Notes: generated from the letters alone by a model not told the origin. Counted from the stretch's first letter, positions 35,883 to 45,922 are shown. The stretch is DNA of 64,000 bases from DATFCK01 sp963728975 (GCA_963728975.1 CAVSMF010000005.1:124001-188000), one strand, 5' to 3'. Program-made: numbers and translations.

Positions 35883-35889
35883 AGCCGGC

Positions 35890-36546
35890 CTATCTGGTGC
35901 CGAAATAACGGTCCCCGGCGTCGCCCAGCCCTGGAACGATAAAACCGAAATCGTTCAGCTCAGGATCAATCGCGGCAGTGACAATCTCAACCTCAGGATG
36001 ATGGGATTGCAGCTGCTGGATCCCGGGTTGGCAACTAATGGCACAAACGAATTGAATTCGCTCCGCCCCTTCGGCTTTCAAAAGCGAAACCGCATGGCAG
36101 GCGCTGTTTCCCGTGGCCAGCATGGGGTCAATCAAGACGACCTGCATTCCGCTCAGGCCGGAAGGTAAACGCACCAGATAGGTGTGTGGCCGAAGTGTTT
36201 GCTCGTCCCGATAAATGCCAATATGGCCGACCGCCGCCTCGGGCAAAACCTCAATCATGCCGTCAAGCATCCCCAGGCCCGCGCGCAGAATCGGGACGAA
36301 CGCCACCGGCCGCACCAAAAATTGGCCAATGCACGCCTTGAGAGGGGTTTCTATTCCCAGCGAAGTCGTCTGCCATCCCCGGGCTGCTTCCATCAGGAGC
36401 AACGCCGATAACTCACGCAGGGTTCGGCGAAATAGCTCCATCGAGGTTGCTTTGGCCCGCAAGATCGAGAGTTTTGCGGAAACCAGCGGGTGATCGACAA
36501 CGGTGGCCGATCCCGCTCCGGCGGTAATTCGATCAGTAACTGGCAT
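35890..36546 (-). CDS. upp: uracil phosphoribosyltransferase
   Basis: Salvage enzyme that makes UMP from uracil and PRPP. The 218-residue frame has VVDHPLVSAKLSILRAKAT near the N-terminus, PILRAGLGMLDGM, the PRPP loop VVLIDPMLATGNSACHAV and the uracil-binding end DFGFIVPGLGDAGDRYFGT. All expected motifs are present. An upstream in-frame ATG at 36573 would add nine residues and overlap the treZ promoter side; I prefer MPVTDR at 36546. It diverges from treZ. Confidence 0.95.
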   Translation of the reverse strand: MPVTDRITAGAGSATVVDHPLVSAKLSILRAKATSMELFRRTLRELSALLLMEAARGWQTTSLGIETPLKACIGQFLVRPVAFVPILRAGLGMLDGMIEVLPEAAVGHIGIYRDEQTLRPHTYLVRLPSGLSGMQVVLIDPMLATGNSACHAVSLLKAEGAERIQFVCAISCQPGIQQLQSHHPEVEIVTAAIDPELNDFGFIVPGLGDAGDRYFGTR

Positions 36547-36650
36547 ACTGTGCGGCAGTGTCAGACCCATCATTTAGATGTTGGCGCGCCGAACGGAAAG
36601 AGAAATCCAAAGTTGCGCACAGCCGCCATCTGGTTGAAGGGCGTAGGAAA

Positions 36651-38576
36651 GTGGCAACGAACCTAAAACGGCGGTATCCCATTGGGGCGGAACTCATCGC
36701 GGCAAATGAGAGCCACTTTCGGCTGTGGGCGCCAAAAGCAAAAAAGGTCGACCTGGTTCTGGAAGCGAGCGCCGCTCAAAATGCTGCCCGGACCTTTCAT
36801 CCGCTAATGAGCGAAGGCGATGGTTACTTTTCCGGGGCCGGGCCCGCCGGTGCAGGAGCCCGTTACCGGTTCCGGCTCGATGAGGGAGAGCTTTTTTACC
36901 CCGACCCGGCGTCTCGTTTTCAACCCGAGGGCCCACACGGTTCTTCCGGCGTGGTTGATCCCGGAGCGTTTAAATGGACGGATGCCGGCTGGCCTGGCCT
37001 GGAATTAAAAGGCCAGATCATTTACGAAATGCATATCGGCACCTTTACCCCGGAGGGGACCTGGCAGGCAGCCGCCGAACAGCTGCCGGAACTGGCTCGA
37101 ATCGGCATAACCGTAGTTGAAATGATGCCAATCGCCGATTTTCCCGGGAAATTCGGATGGGGCTACGACGGGGTGAACTTTTTTGCGCCGACCAGGCTGT
37201 ATGGCGGGCCGGATGATCTGCGCCGATTTGTCGATCGCGCGCACGCTCTCGGTTTGGGAGTCATTCTGGACGTGGTCTACAATCACTTCGGGCCGGATGG
37301 AAACTATCTGGGGAGTTATTCGGACGATTATCTCAAGCACGGCGAGGCAAACGAGTGGGGCGATTCGATCAATTTCGATGGATCGAACTCGGCGCCGGTC
37401 CGGGAATTTTTTATCACCAATGGGCGTTACTGGATCGAGGAATACCATTTCGACGGATTTCGATTCGACGCGACCCACAGCATTCATGATCGTTCGCCGG
37501 AGTACATCATTGGCGCTGTTGGGCGGGCGGCCCGAGCGGCGGCGGGGGAACGTTCCTTAATTCTGGTGGCGGAAAACGATTCGCAGGAAAGCAAGCTGGT
37601 CCGAAAGCGAGCGGAAGGGGGAGACGATCTGGACGGGGTTTGGAACGACGATTTTCACCACAGCGCGATCGTGGCTCTGACTGGCAGAAACGAGGCCTAC
37701 TACAGCGATTATCTGGGAAAACCGCAGGAGTTTATTTCGGCAGCCAAATATGGGTACCTTTTCCAGGGGCAGCCGTATTGGTGGCAGAAAACGCAGCGAG
37801 GCACACCGGCGTTGGGATTGCCGCCCCAGACCTTTGTCAGCTTCATCGAGAACCACGACCAGGTGGCAAACAGCCTAACCGGCGATCGGCTTCGCCTTCG
37901 AACTTCCCCCGGCCGTTACCGGGCGATGACGGCGTTGTTTTTGCTGGGGCCGTGGACTCCGATGCTTTTTCAGGGGCAGGAATTCGGCAGTTCCAGGCCG
38001 TTCCTTTTTTTCACCGACATCGGCGATGAGAAACTGCGGGAAGCAATTCGCAAGGGCCGTTTTGAGTTCCTGGCGCAATTTCCTTCAATAGCAAGCAAGG
38101 AGGCACAAAAGAAATTACCTGTTCCCACCGACCCGGACGTGTTCGCCCGGTGCAAGCTTGATTTATCGGAGCGGCAACGGAACCAGGAGCTCTACGATCT
38201 GCATGCGGACCTGATTGCGTTGCGCCGGAAAGACGCGCGCTTCAGCCAACAGATTCCGGGAAAAGTGGATGGCGCGGTCGTCGGTTCGCGCAGTTTCGTT
38301 CTCCGGTATTTTTCGAACAAGAGCGAAGAAGACCGGCTTCTTCTTGTGAATTTCGGCCGGCGCCGGCGGCTGGAGCCCTCACCGGAGCCGCTATTGGCGC
38401 CGCCGATCGGCTTCGAATGGGAAACGCTTTGGACGAGTGAATCCCCGCGCTACGGCGGCCCGGGCCGGGCCGAGGTTGTGGGGCAAGACAACTGGGTGGC
38501 GCCAGCCGAAGCAGCGGTGGCGCTTTACCCGGTGCCTCAAAAGAACCCGCGCCGCAAGCCCACCCGGCGGCGCTGA
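36651..38576 (+). CDS. treZ: malto-oligosyltrehalose trehalohydrolase
   Basis: GH13 enzyme that releases trehalose from maltooligosyl-trehalose. About 641 residues, normal length. An N-terminal CBM48/E-set domain (RLWAPKAKKVDLVLE) precedes the barrel. Family-specific YEMHIGTFTPEGTW, then MMPIADFPGKFGWGYDG and DVVYNHFGPDGNYLG are seen. The catalytic Asp is in GFRFDATHSI, Glu in LVAENDSQES, and the last Asp in SFIENHDQVANS. The GTG at 36651, after GAAGGGCG, is chosen; the frame is open to 36558. The partner TreY is not in the window; the next gene is a GH133 debranching enzyme, so the pair belongs to glycogen/trehalose metabolism. Confidence 0.93.
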   Translation: MATNLKRRYPIGAELIAANESHFRLWAPKAKKVDLVLEASAAQNAARTFHPLMSEGDGYFSGAGPAGAGARYRFRLDEGELFYPDPASRFQPEGPHGSSGVVDPGAFKWTDAGWPGLELKGQIIYEMHIGTFTPEGTWQAAAEQLPELARIGITVVEMMPIADFPGKFGWGYDGVNFFAPTRLYGGPDDLRRFVDRAHALGLGVILDVVYNHFGPDGNYLGSYSDDYLKHGEANEWGDSINFDGSNSAPVREFFITNGRYWIEEYHFDGFRFDATHSIHDRSPEYIIGAVGRAARAAAGERSLILVAENDSQESKLVRKRAEGGDDLDGVWNDDFHHSAIVALTGRNEAYYSDYLGKPQEFISAAKYGYLFQGQPYWWQKTQRGTPALGLPPQTFVSFIENHDQVANSLTGDRLRLRTSPGRYRAMTALFLLGPWTPMLFQGQEFGSSRPFLFFTDIGDEKLREAIRKGRFEFLAQFPSIASKEAQKKLPVPTDPDVFARCKLDLSERQRNQELYDLHADLIALRRKDARFSQQIPGKVDGAVVGSRSFVLRYFSNKSEEDRLLLVNFGRRRRLEPSPEPLLAPPIGFEWETLWTSESPRYGGPGRAEVVGQDNWVAPAEAAVALYPVPQKNPRRKPTRRR

Positions 38577-38593
38577 AGCTTGATTGCGGCTCG

Positions 38594-40660
38594 ATGAAGC
38601 ATCGGCACCAGCCAACGGTAGTGCGCAGTTTGAAATGGGAGCGCGAAAACATGCCGCGCGAAAGCCTGCTCGACCTCGAATGGATTGTGACCAATGGATT
38701 GGGTGGATACGCCTCCGGCACTGTTTCCGGAGCTATTACCCGGCGCTATCACGGGCTGCTCATCGCTGCATTGTCCGCTCCGCGTGGCCGGATCGTAATG
38801 TGGAATCATGTCTCGGAGTTTCTCCGCTTTGGAGACGACGACGTTGTTTCCCTGGGCGGCCAGGAACGAGCCGGCGGGCAGCTTGATCTGCATGGCGCAG
38901 ATTACCTGCGCGAGTTTCGGCTTGAAGATGGATTGCCAGTCTGGGTTTACCAGGTCCGCGACCTCATTCTGGAGAAGCGGGTAATCATGCCTCATCTCCA
39001 GAACACCGTTGACCTGTCCTATCTGGTGCTCGAAGGGAAAACGCTGCCCAGTTTGGAACTGCAACCCGCGTTTCAGTTTCGGCATCACGAGACCGCGGTG
39101 AACGAAGGGCCGCCCGGCCCGTATTCATTTACCGCAGCCGGCGATCATTACGAGATTGCGGCCGCCAGCCACGGTTTTCCACCGGTCCGGATGAAAATGC
39201 ATGGGTGCGCACCGGTTTTCAAAATCGATGAGCACAAGATCCATGAGGTGGTTTATCGCAGCGAGCAGAGTCGCGGCTACGCCTACGAGGGAGATCTCTG
39301 GAGTCCGGGCCGGTTTTGTTCGGGCCTCAGGAAAAGCGAACCGGTTAGCCTGATCGCTTCAACCGAAACTTGGGACATCATCGAACTGTTGGGTCCGGAA
39401 CAAGCGCTTACCGCGGAACGTGAAAGGCGGATGCGATTAATCCAGGAAGCCGCTCCGCCCGCGCATCAAGGCTTTGGCGCCGAACTGGCCTGCGCCGCGG
39501 ATCAATTTGTGATCACCCCGGCCGGTCGAGCGGAAGAAGCGGCGCGGGCTCACGCGGCGGGAGATGAAGTCCGCACCGTCATTGCCGGATACCATTGGTT
39601 TACCGATTGGGGGCGCGACACCATGATAAGTTTGGAAGGCCTGACCCTGGCAACCGGTCGCCGGATCGAGGCCGGGAACATTCTGCGCACCTTTGCCTGT
39701 TACATTTGCGACGGACTCATTCCCAATATGTTTCCGGACAGCGGAAAACAGGGCAAATACAACACGGCGGACGCAACCCTGTGGTTTTTCCACGCCTTGA
39801 ACCGTTACCTGGAGGCAACGAACGATCAGATTACCCTGGAATTGCTTCTGCCTCATCTGATCGACATCGTGGAACGCCATCTGCACGGCACCAAATTCAA
39901 CATTCATGTCGACTCCGATGACGGTTTGCTTGCCCAGGGCGCCGAAGATCTCGCTCTGACATGGATGGACGCCAAAATGGGCGATTGGGTGGTTACGCCG
40001 CGCCGAGGCAAGGCCGTCGAAATTAATGCTCTTTGGTACAATGCCCTCGAGCTCCTGGTAAAATGGCTCCGCAAAATGGGTGACAAAACCGCGGCGGAGC
40101 GCTACGCCGGGCTGGCCCAACGCACCCGGGCTTCGTTTAACCGGCGATTCTGGTTTGAAGAACGCGGTTATCTTTACGATGTGGTGGATTGCAACGGCGA
40201 ACCGCGCACCACTGATGCCTCTTGTCGGCCAAATCAAATCTTCGCCATCTCCCTCGACCATCCGGTGCTCGATCGGAAGCATTGGAGCGCTGTCGTCGAT
40301 GTTGCCGAAAAGAAACTGCTGACCCCGGTGGGATTGCGCTCTTTATCCCCGGATGACCCGCACTATCAGCCGATCTATGCCGGCAATCTTCATTCCCGTG
40401 ATGGCGCGTATCATCAGGGAACAGTCTGGGCCTGGTTGATCGGTCCGTTTATCGACGCCTGGTTGAAGGTCCACACTGGCGACAGCGACAGGACGAAGGC
40501 GAGAAAATTTCTGGATCAATTTCCTCAACACCTGAGCGAAGCGGGCCTCGGCACAATCAGCGAAGTTTTCGATGCCCGCGAACCGCACAAACCGGGTGGC
40601 TGCATTGCCCAGGCTTGGAGCATCGCCGAGGTCCTGCGTTGCTGGGTCAAAACCGCCTGA
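38594..40660 (+). CDS. glycogen debranching enzyme, GH133 (amylo-alpha-1,6-glucosidase type)
   Basis: A 688-residue two-domain protein. The N-terminal GDE_N domain has LEWIVTNGLGGYASGTVSG and TRRYHGLLIAAL. The C-terminal (alpha/alpha)6 GDE_C domain has GYHWFTDWGRDTMISLEGLT, LIPNMFPDSGKQGKYNTADA and LTWMDAKMGDWVVTPRRGKA, which carry the acidic catalytic residues. It removes or transfers branch stubs of glycogen. It starts 17 bases after treZ, so an operon is likely. The N-terminus may begin at ATG 38594 or at a later Met (38651, NMPRES). Confidence 0.92.
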   Translation: MKHRHQPTVVRSLKWERENMPRESLLDLEWIVTNGLGGYASGTVSGAITRRYHGLLIAALSAPRGRIVMWNHVSEFLRFGDDDVVSLGGQERAGGQLDLHGADYLREFRLEDGLPVWVYQVRDLILEKRVIMPHLQNTVDLSYLVLEGKTLPSLELQPAFQFRHHETAVNEGPPGPYSFTAAGDHYEIAAASHGFPPVRMKMHGCAPVFKIDEHKIHEVVYRSEQSRGYAYEGDLWSPGRFCSGLRKSEPVSLIASTETWDIIELLGPEQALTAERERRMRLIQEAAPPAHQGFGAELACAADQFVITPAGRAEEAARAHAAGDEVRTVIAGYHWFTDWGRDTMISLEGLTLATGRRIEAGNILRTFACYICDGLIPNMFPDSGKQGKYNTADATLWFFHALNRYLEATNDQITLELLLPHLIDIVERHLHGTKFNIHVDSDDGLLAQGAEDLALTWMDAKMGDWVVTPRRGKAVEINALWYNALELLVKWLRKMGDKTAAERYAGLAQRTRASFNRRFWFEERGYLYDVVDCNGEPRTTDASCRPNQIFAISLDHPVLDRKHWSAVVDVAEKKLLTPVGLRSLSPDDPHYQPIYAGNLHSRDGAYHQGTVWAWLIGPFIDAWLKVHTGDSDRTKARKFLDQFPQHLSEAGLGTISEVFDAREPHKPGGCIAQAWSIAEVLRCWVKTA

Positions 40661-40815
40661 AAGGTGGAGCAGGGCGCCGCTGAAGCGATGCAGACGCGAT
40701 CCGCGATCTCCGGTCGCGTTGACCAAGAGCCAACGCGCCTCGGAAGCCGCCGTTCCCCGAAGGCGTCCAATGTTTCTTTTTGCGCTCAAGCCCTTCCGAC
40801 GCATAGCTTGCAGCG

Positions 40816-41796
40816 ATGAAGTCGGCACTTATCGCCTCTCTTTTTCTCTCGATGACCCTGGCGGCACTTGCCCAGGGAGAATCGCCCGGGCCAACCCCTC
40901 CCAAAGTTTACCCTGTCGCCCTCCCCAACTACGACGAGCAAACCGCAACTCGCCTCCAGATTTTTCTCGATAACAACTGCTTCGGGCCGGGTAAAATCGA
41001 CGGTAAAATGGGCGAATTTTTTCGCAAAGCGCTCATTTCCTACAAACACGCCCATGGCCTGCCCAAGACGGGAGCGGTGGACGCGTGGTTGCTCGATCAA
41101 GTACCGGTCACCTACACCACCTACACGATTCGGAAAGAGGACCTTGATTTTGTCGGTTCGGTCCCCGGCAGTCACGCCGAACAGGCAAAATCGAAATGGC
41201 TGCCCTATACCTCCCTGCTCGAATTCGTGGCGGAGCGTTTCCACTCGGCCGAGGCTTACATCCAAAAACTGAATCCCGGAAAAAACGGGGATCATCTGAA
41301 ACCGGGCGATACGCTCGAGGTCCCGAACGTACTCCCATTCGAAGTCGAGCGATTTGTTGAACAAAAGCTCCCGAAGAATCCCGCCCTGGCCGGCCGCAAG
41401 ATCTTTGTCGACACCAAGGAGCATCTGCTCGAGGTGTTCGAAAATAATCAGCTGATCTGCGTCTTTCCCATCACACCGGGGTCAAAAACATTGCCCGCGC
41501 CTATCGGCACGTGGAAAGTTCTGGGAGCGACGGTCTGGCCCTGGTTTCGGTACGACGAAGGAATGCTCAATTACGGTGTGCGCACCGAAAACTATTACAA
41601 TCTTCCGCCGGGTCCGAACAATCTGGTTGGCGTTCTTTGGATGGGCTTGAACAAACCGGGGATCGGGATCCACGGCACCAACAACCCCGAGACAATCGGA
41701 CGGGCGACCAGCCACGGCTGCATTCGATTGGCTAATTGGGATGCCGCCCGGGTGAAGAATTTCGTCAGCGTCGGCAACCCGGTAATCATTTTTTAG
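40816..41796 (+). CDS. L,D-transpeptidase (YkuD domain)
   Basis: A 326-residue exported enzyme that makes 3-3 peptidoglycan cross-links or anchors proteins. The signal peptide is MKSALIASLFLSMTLAALAQ. A peptidoglycan-binding-like domain (QIFLDNNCFGPGKIDGKMGE) precedes a LysM-like segment (HLKPGDTLEVPN). The YkuD catalytic domain from about 190 has HGTNNPETIG and SHGCIRLANWD, with the conserved His and Cys. This layout (PG_binding-LysM-YkuD) is common in Verrucomicrobia and Planctomycetes. It stands alone after the glycogen genes, convergent with the methyltransferase. Confidence 0.9.
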   Translation: MKSALIASLFLSMTLAALAQGESPGPTPPKVYPVALPNYDEQTATRLQIFLDNNCFGPGKIDGKMGEFFRKALISYKHAHGLPKTGAVDAWLLDQVPVTYTTYTIRKEDLDFVGSVPGSHAEQAKSKWLPYTSLLEFVAERFHSAEAYIQKLNPGKNGDHLKPGDTLEVPNVLPFEVERFVEQKLPKNPALAGRKIFVDTKEHLLEVFENNQLICVFPITPGSKTLPAPIGTWKVLGATVWPWFRYDEGMLNYGVRTENYYNLPPGPNNLVGVLWMGLNKPGIGIHGTNNPETIGRATSHGCIRLANWDAARVKNFVSVGNPVIIF

Positions 41797-42435
41797 CTAT
41801 GGCCGGACCCAGATTTCCGATTTGAGCATCCCCAGGCGCGACTGGGAGCGGGAAGCGCAACGGAAACCGCTTGCCTGGAGATACGGGGTTGGGTTCACCA
41901 GCTTGTCCGCCGGAATCCGGGCGGTTGCGCGAAAGAACCAATACATCGTTCTCAGCCAGGCCTGAGCGTGAGCCCGCCTCAATCGGTGGTCGGGAACGGC
42001 AAAATCGGCCAGGAGCCACGTCGCCCGATCCGCCGCCGCTCCGGCCAGTTTTTCCACGATTGTCCGAACATCGTTAGGCGGAAAACAATCGAGGAAAAAA
42101 TGGGTAACCAGGAGGTCGTAGGAAGTTTCGGGGAACCAGTTCAATATGTCTCGCTGGAGGAAACGAACCCGGTCCAAGCTTTGCGGTGCGACGCGACCCA
42201 GCCGGGCTCGGGTCAATTCCAGCATCCGCCTGCTGGCATCCAGGCAATCAATCTCCGTCTCGGGATGAGCCCGGACAAAGCGGCAAAGAAACCGGCCGTT
42301 CCCTTCTCCCGCAACAAGCGCGCGCCGGGGAGAGGCGATTTTGTCGATTGCAAATGTCCGCGCCCGCTGGAGAGCGTTGCCGAAGGCGACCGATTCCAGC
42401 CAGCCATAGTGTGGGGCGATGCGGTCGAAGCTCAC
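41797..42435 (-). CDS. class I SAM-dependent methyltransferase
   Basis: A 212-residue protein. Motif I is RALVAGEGNGRFLCRFVR, motif post-I is IDCLDASRRML, and motif II is YDLLVTHFFLDCFPP. The GTG start at 42435 overlaps the TGA of the UbiA-like gene (ATGTGGTGAGC), so the two are coupled; longer open sequence upstream is a shadow of that gene. The start FDRIAPHYGWLESVAFG resembles small-molecule (ubiquinone/menaquinone- or sterol-type) methyltransferases. Next to a UbiA-like protein a prenylated aromatic substrate is possible, but unproved. Confidence 0.82.
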   Translation of the reverse strand: MSFDRIAPHYGWLESVAFGNALQRARTFAIDKIASPRRALVAGEGNGRFLCRFVRAHPETEIDCLDASRRMLELTRARLGRVAPQSLDRVRFLQRDILNWFPETSYDLLVTHFFLDCFPPNDVRTIVEKLAGAAADRATWLLADFAVPDHRLRRAHAQAWLRTMYWFFRATARIPADKLVNPTPYLQASGFRCASRSQSRLGMLKSEIWVRP

Positions 42436-43307
42436 CACATTTTCCCGATGAACAGGAGCGGCGTCAGGAGAACGAGATCGGCCAGAGCGCTCCGTTCGTC
42501 CCGGGCCACCGCCAGGAAATGCAGCAGGAAAAGAAGAGCGGCGCTTAATCCGATGCAGGCGCACAGAAGCCGGAGATCGCGATGAAAGAAACCGAAAACC
42601 ACGGCAACGGAAACGATCACCAGCAATGCCGACTGAACATGGATCTGGCCGCCGGGCCATCGTGTTGCGATGGAATATTTTCCCTGGGCCTGGTCGAGGT
42701 CGCGTTCCCAAAAGGCGATGCTCATGCAGTTGAGCGAACAAAGGCAGGCAAAAAGCGCCGCCGGCATCAACAGAGACAGCCTGGCCACGGAAAATGCAGG
42801 AACCAGGATGGTTCCGGCGGCGAACAGGAAACCGATGGTGACCTCCTTGACCGGAAACGCATTCCAAATGCGGTTGCAAACGTGATTCAGCGCAAGATAA
42901 ACGACGGCGATGGCGCCCACCCCGATTCCAAGCAGGACGAACCAATGATTCAGCCGCCAAAAAATGATTCCGCCATCAGCCAATCCAACGGCCAGAAGCA
43001 GCCCGGGCCAGAAACGGTGATGGCGAGACCAGAACTGTTGACGAACCGACTTTGGCGCGCCAAACGGAAGCCAAACCGAATCGGCGTAGCGGTCGACCAG
43101 GTAAATAAACCAGGCCGTAAGAAATAACGCTCCGCTGCCGCCAATGGGGAGGGCAATGCCGTAGCTTTTCGCGAAAAGCCATTGCCAGGTAACGGCCACG
43201 ACCGGAGCATCAAGACAGAGAAGATTCAGCCAAAGCAACGGCCGCCCAACCACCGATTTCCGCGCTGCCGCGACCGAACGCTTCTTGCTGGGACTTGAAA
43301 CAATCAT
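42432..43307 (-). CDS. UbiA-like integral membrane protein
   Basis: A 291-residue protein with about eight membrane helices. The first Asp-rich element AWFIYLVDRYADSVW and a second region CMSIAFWERDLDQAQGKYSI resemble the two Asp motifs of UbiA prenyltransferases, which attach prenyl chains to aromatic rings. Both motifs are shifted from the canonical NDxxD, so activity is uncertain. The following methyltransferase is translationally coupled. The N-terminal 20 residues are basic. It diverges from the phenylalanine hydroxylase gene with starts only 44 bases apart. Confidence 0.65.
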   Translation of the reverse strand: MIVSSPSKKRSVAAARKSVVGRPLLWLNLLCLDAPVVAVTWQWLFAKSYGIALPIGGSGALFLTAWFIYLVDRYADSVWLPFGAPKSVRQQFWSRHHRFWPGLLLAVGLADGGIIFWRLNHWFVLLGIGVGAIAVVYLALNHVCNRIWNAFPVKEVTIGFLFAAGTILVPAFSVARLSLLMPAALFACLCSLNCMSIAFWERDLDQAQGKYSIATRWPGGQIHVQSALLVIVSVAVVFGFFHRDLRLLCACIGLSAALLFLLHFLAVARDERSALADLVLLTPLLFIGKMW

Positions 43308-43350
43308 ATGGTATTGTTATTGGCCTAGCGCAACCACCAGGAGGAGGCTC

Positions 43351-45151
43351 ATGAGCATTCAATCCTTCAGTTTAACCAATCCCGCCGTTCGATCGCTTCC
43401 CAAGCATCTTCTGCAATTCGCGGTCGACCAGCGCTACAATGACTATACGCCGGTCGACCACGCGGTGTGGCGATTCATTATGCGGCAGAACATTTTTTTT
43501 CTGCGCGAGTACGCTCACAAGGTCTACTTTCAGGGGCTGCTCGATACCGGCATCTCTTTCGAGCGTATTCCGCGGATCGAGGAAATGAACGATATTCTCG
43601 GCCGGATCGGCTGGGGCGCGGTGGCGGTTGACGGATTCATACCACCGGCCGCTTTCATGGAATTTCAAGCCTACAAGGTCCTGGTGATCGCCTGCGATAT
43701 GCGCCAGATCCATCACATCGAATACACGCCCGCGCCGGACATCGTCCATGAAGCCGCCGGACACGCTCCGATTATTGTCGACCGGGAATATTCCAACTAC
43801 TTACAGCGATTTGGCGAAGTCGGGGCAAAAGCAATGTCGTCCAAGCGGGATTTCGAGCTTTACCAGGCGATCCGTCATTTGTCGATTTTGAAAGAACAGC
43901 CAAACAGCGATCCCAAGGAAGTCGAGGAAGCAACCAGGCTGGTCGAGCACCGTCAAAAAAACCTGGGAGAGCCGTCGGAGATGGCACTTCTCTCGCGGCT
44001 GCATTGGTGGACGGTTGAGTACCGGCTTGATTGGCAGTTTAGAGAACCCGAAAATCTATGGAGCAGGTTTGCTTTCATCGATTGGCGAATCGGTTTCCTG
44101 CCTGGAAGCCGAGGTAAAGAAAATCCCCTACTCTATCGATGCCGCCGATGTGGCGTTCGATATCACAACCAGACAGCCGCAGTTGTTCGTCTGTCGCGAT
44201 TTCAAGCATCTCAGGGATGTCCTGGAAGAGTTTGCCAGCAGAATGGCTTTCCGAGTCGGCGGACTCGAGGCCATCAACAGGGCAATCGAGTGCAACAACG
44301 TCGCCACCTGCCAATACTCGTCCGGTTTGCAGGTGACCGGGGTGTTCGACCAGGTGCTGGTCGATTTGAACGACGATCCGATTTATCTGCATGCCAGCGG
44401 CCCTTGCGATCTCGCTTTCCAGAATAAAGAATTGCCCGGTCACGGCCGGGATCAGCACCGGGACGGCTTTGGCTCGCCCATCGGCAAATGGAGAGCGACG
44501 CCGACTTCGCCGGAGTCATTGGGCCAAGACGAACTGAGCAAGCTCGGGATTGTCGAAGGAAAGAAAGCAACCCTGGAATTTGCCAGCGGAATCATTGTTG
44601 CCGGAAAGGTGGAAAAGATTCTGCGAAGCGAGGGCAAACTGGTCCTGGTGACATTCTCAAATTGCAGCGCCAAGGACGGGGACCGCGTTCTATTCGATCC
44701 CGGCTGGGGGACTTACGACATGGCTGTCGGCGAACGAATCGATTCCGTGTTCAATGGCGCCGCCGACAAGGACGCTTATCTCGAAGTGGCCCTCGTGCCC
44801 AAGGAGCGGACGATCAAAGTTCCATCCGACGCAAAACGAAAGAAGCTGGAAAATCTTTACGCCCAGGTGCGAAAGATTCGCGACGGTAAAACCGGCCATG
44901 AACGGCTTGGCGAAATTTGGGAGACGCAGCAGGCCGAACATCCCGAAGACTGGCTTTTGTCGATGGAAATTTTCGAAATCCTCGATGCAACCGATGAGCA
45001 AGCGGAGCTTAAGAGCAGGATCGCGAAATTCCTGAACGAGAAGAAGGAAACGACCAAGGATCTTTCCACCCTGATCGGCTGGGGATTCAGACTCGTGGAA
45101 TACCACAAAAAGCCGGAATACCAGGCCGCCCTCCACGGATCATCTCAATAG
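43351..45151 (+). pseudogene. phenylalanine 4-monooxygenase (long form), split by a one-base frameshift
   Basis: Converts phenylalanine to tyrosine with O2 and a reduced pterin. The ATG at 43351 follows a strong AGGAGGAGG. The catalytic domain has IEYTPAPDIVHEAAGHAPII with the two Fe-binding histidines, and the third ligand is Glu in LHWWTVEY. There an extra C in ACCGG (44021-44025) shifts the frame; the other frame continues GLIGSLENPKIYGAGLLSSI, as expected for the family. The joined protein has about 600 residues: the long bacterial form with a C-terminal extension of about 270 residues of unknown role. Flanking pterin and homogentisate genes support the assignment. It may be intact if the extra C is an error. 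Confidence 0.9.
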
Positions 45152-45223
45152 GAGCGGTTTCCGCCGGGCCGCGCTGCGGATGAGGTTGCGAGTTGTAGAC
45201 CGATCCGAAATATTACGCGCGGG

Positions 45224-45916
45224 TCAGAGATTTCCAGTCAGGCTCGAAACGGTAATGTTTTCAACGGCAACATTGGGTGGGCGAGAAATCGCGTAAGCGA
45301 CCGCTGAAGCTACTTCTTTAGCCGATATCATTTTCTGCCGCGGCCAGTTGCCCGGTATGTTGTTCCAGATCTCGCTGTCGGTAGCCGCCGGATAGACATT
45401 GATGACCCGAATCTTATGATCTCGCAGCTCGTCGCGAACCGATTGGGAAAATCCTTCCAACCCGAATTTGCTCATGCAATAAGCGCTCCAATTGGCAAAC
45501 CCGGTTCTGGCTGCAACCGAAAGAATATTGACAATACTCGAGCCGGGCAGCATCCGACGAGCGAAATGCTGGATCAGGAGGAACGGCGCGGTTAGGTTCA
45601 CCCCCACAGTTTGATCCCACTCAACGGGAGTGATTTCGGTGAAAGGCTTCACGATCGCGACCCCGGCATTATTGACCAGAAGATCGATCGGGTCGGAGCC
45701 GATCTCCGCAATTAAGTCGCGAACTCCCGCCGTGCGCGCGATGTCGTGTTTTAAAATCACCACTTCCGCGCAGCGCGATTCGACCGCTTTACGCGTCTCC
45801 TCCAGAGCAACCGGATCACGCCCATGCAGCAACAACGTCACGTCAACCGAGGCCAGTTCTTCGGCAATGGCGCGGCCGATACCACGGCTGGCTCCGGTAA
45901 TCAGATAGCGCTTCAT
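45224..45916 (-). CDS. short-chain dehydrogenase/reductase, possible sepiapterin reductase
   Basis: A 230-residue SDR. The cofactor loop TGASRGIGRAIAEELA, LLVNNAGVA, and the catalytic Ser-Tyr-Lys in NILSVAARTGFANWSAYCMSKFG are present. The frame is open upstream into a palindromic element, so ATG 45916 is chosen. Its start lies six bases from the GTGG-type element at 45923-45980, so there is no room for a normal ribosome-binding site. Being downstream of PTPS and folE, and next to a pterin-dependent hydroxylase, it is a candidate for the last reduction steps of tetrahydrobiopterin synthesis; sequence alone does not prove that. Confidence 0.8.
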   Translation of the reverse strand: MKRYLITGASRGIGRAIAEELASVDVTLLLHGRDPVALEETRKAVESRCAEVVILKHDIARTAGVRDLIAEIGSDPIDLLVNNAGVAIVKPFTEITPVEWDQTVGVNLTAPFLLIQHFARRMLPGSSIVNILSVAARTGFANWSAYCMSKFGLEGFSQSVRDELRDHKIRVINVYPAATDSEIWNNIPGNWPRQKMISAKEVASAVAYAISRPPNVAVENITVSSLTGNL

Positions 45917-45922
45917 AGAAAA

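Noticed and set aside
41797..42960. 387-residue frame extending the methyltransferase upstream
   Set aside because: The first 175 residues overlap the UbiA-like gene out of frame and are arginine-rich; the GTG at 42435 with a 4-base overlap is a better start.
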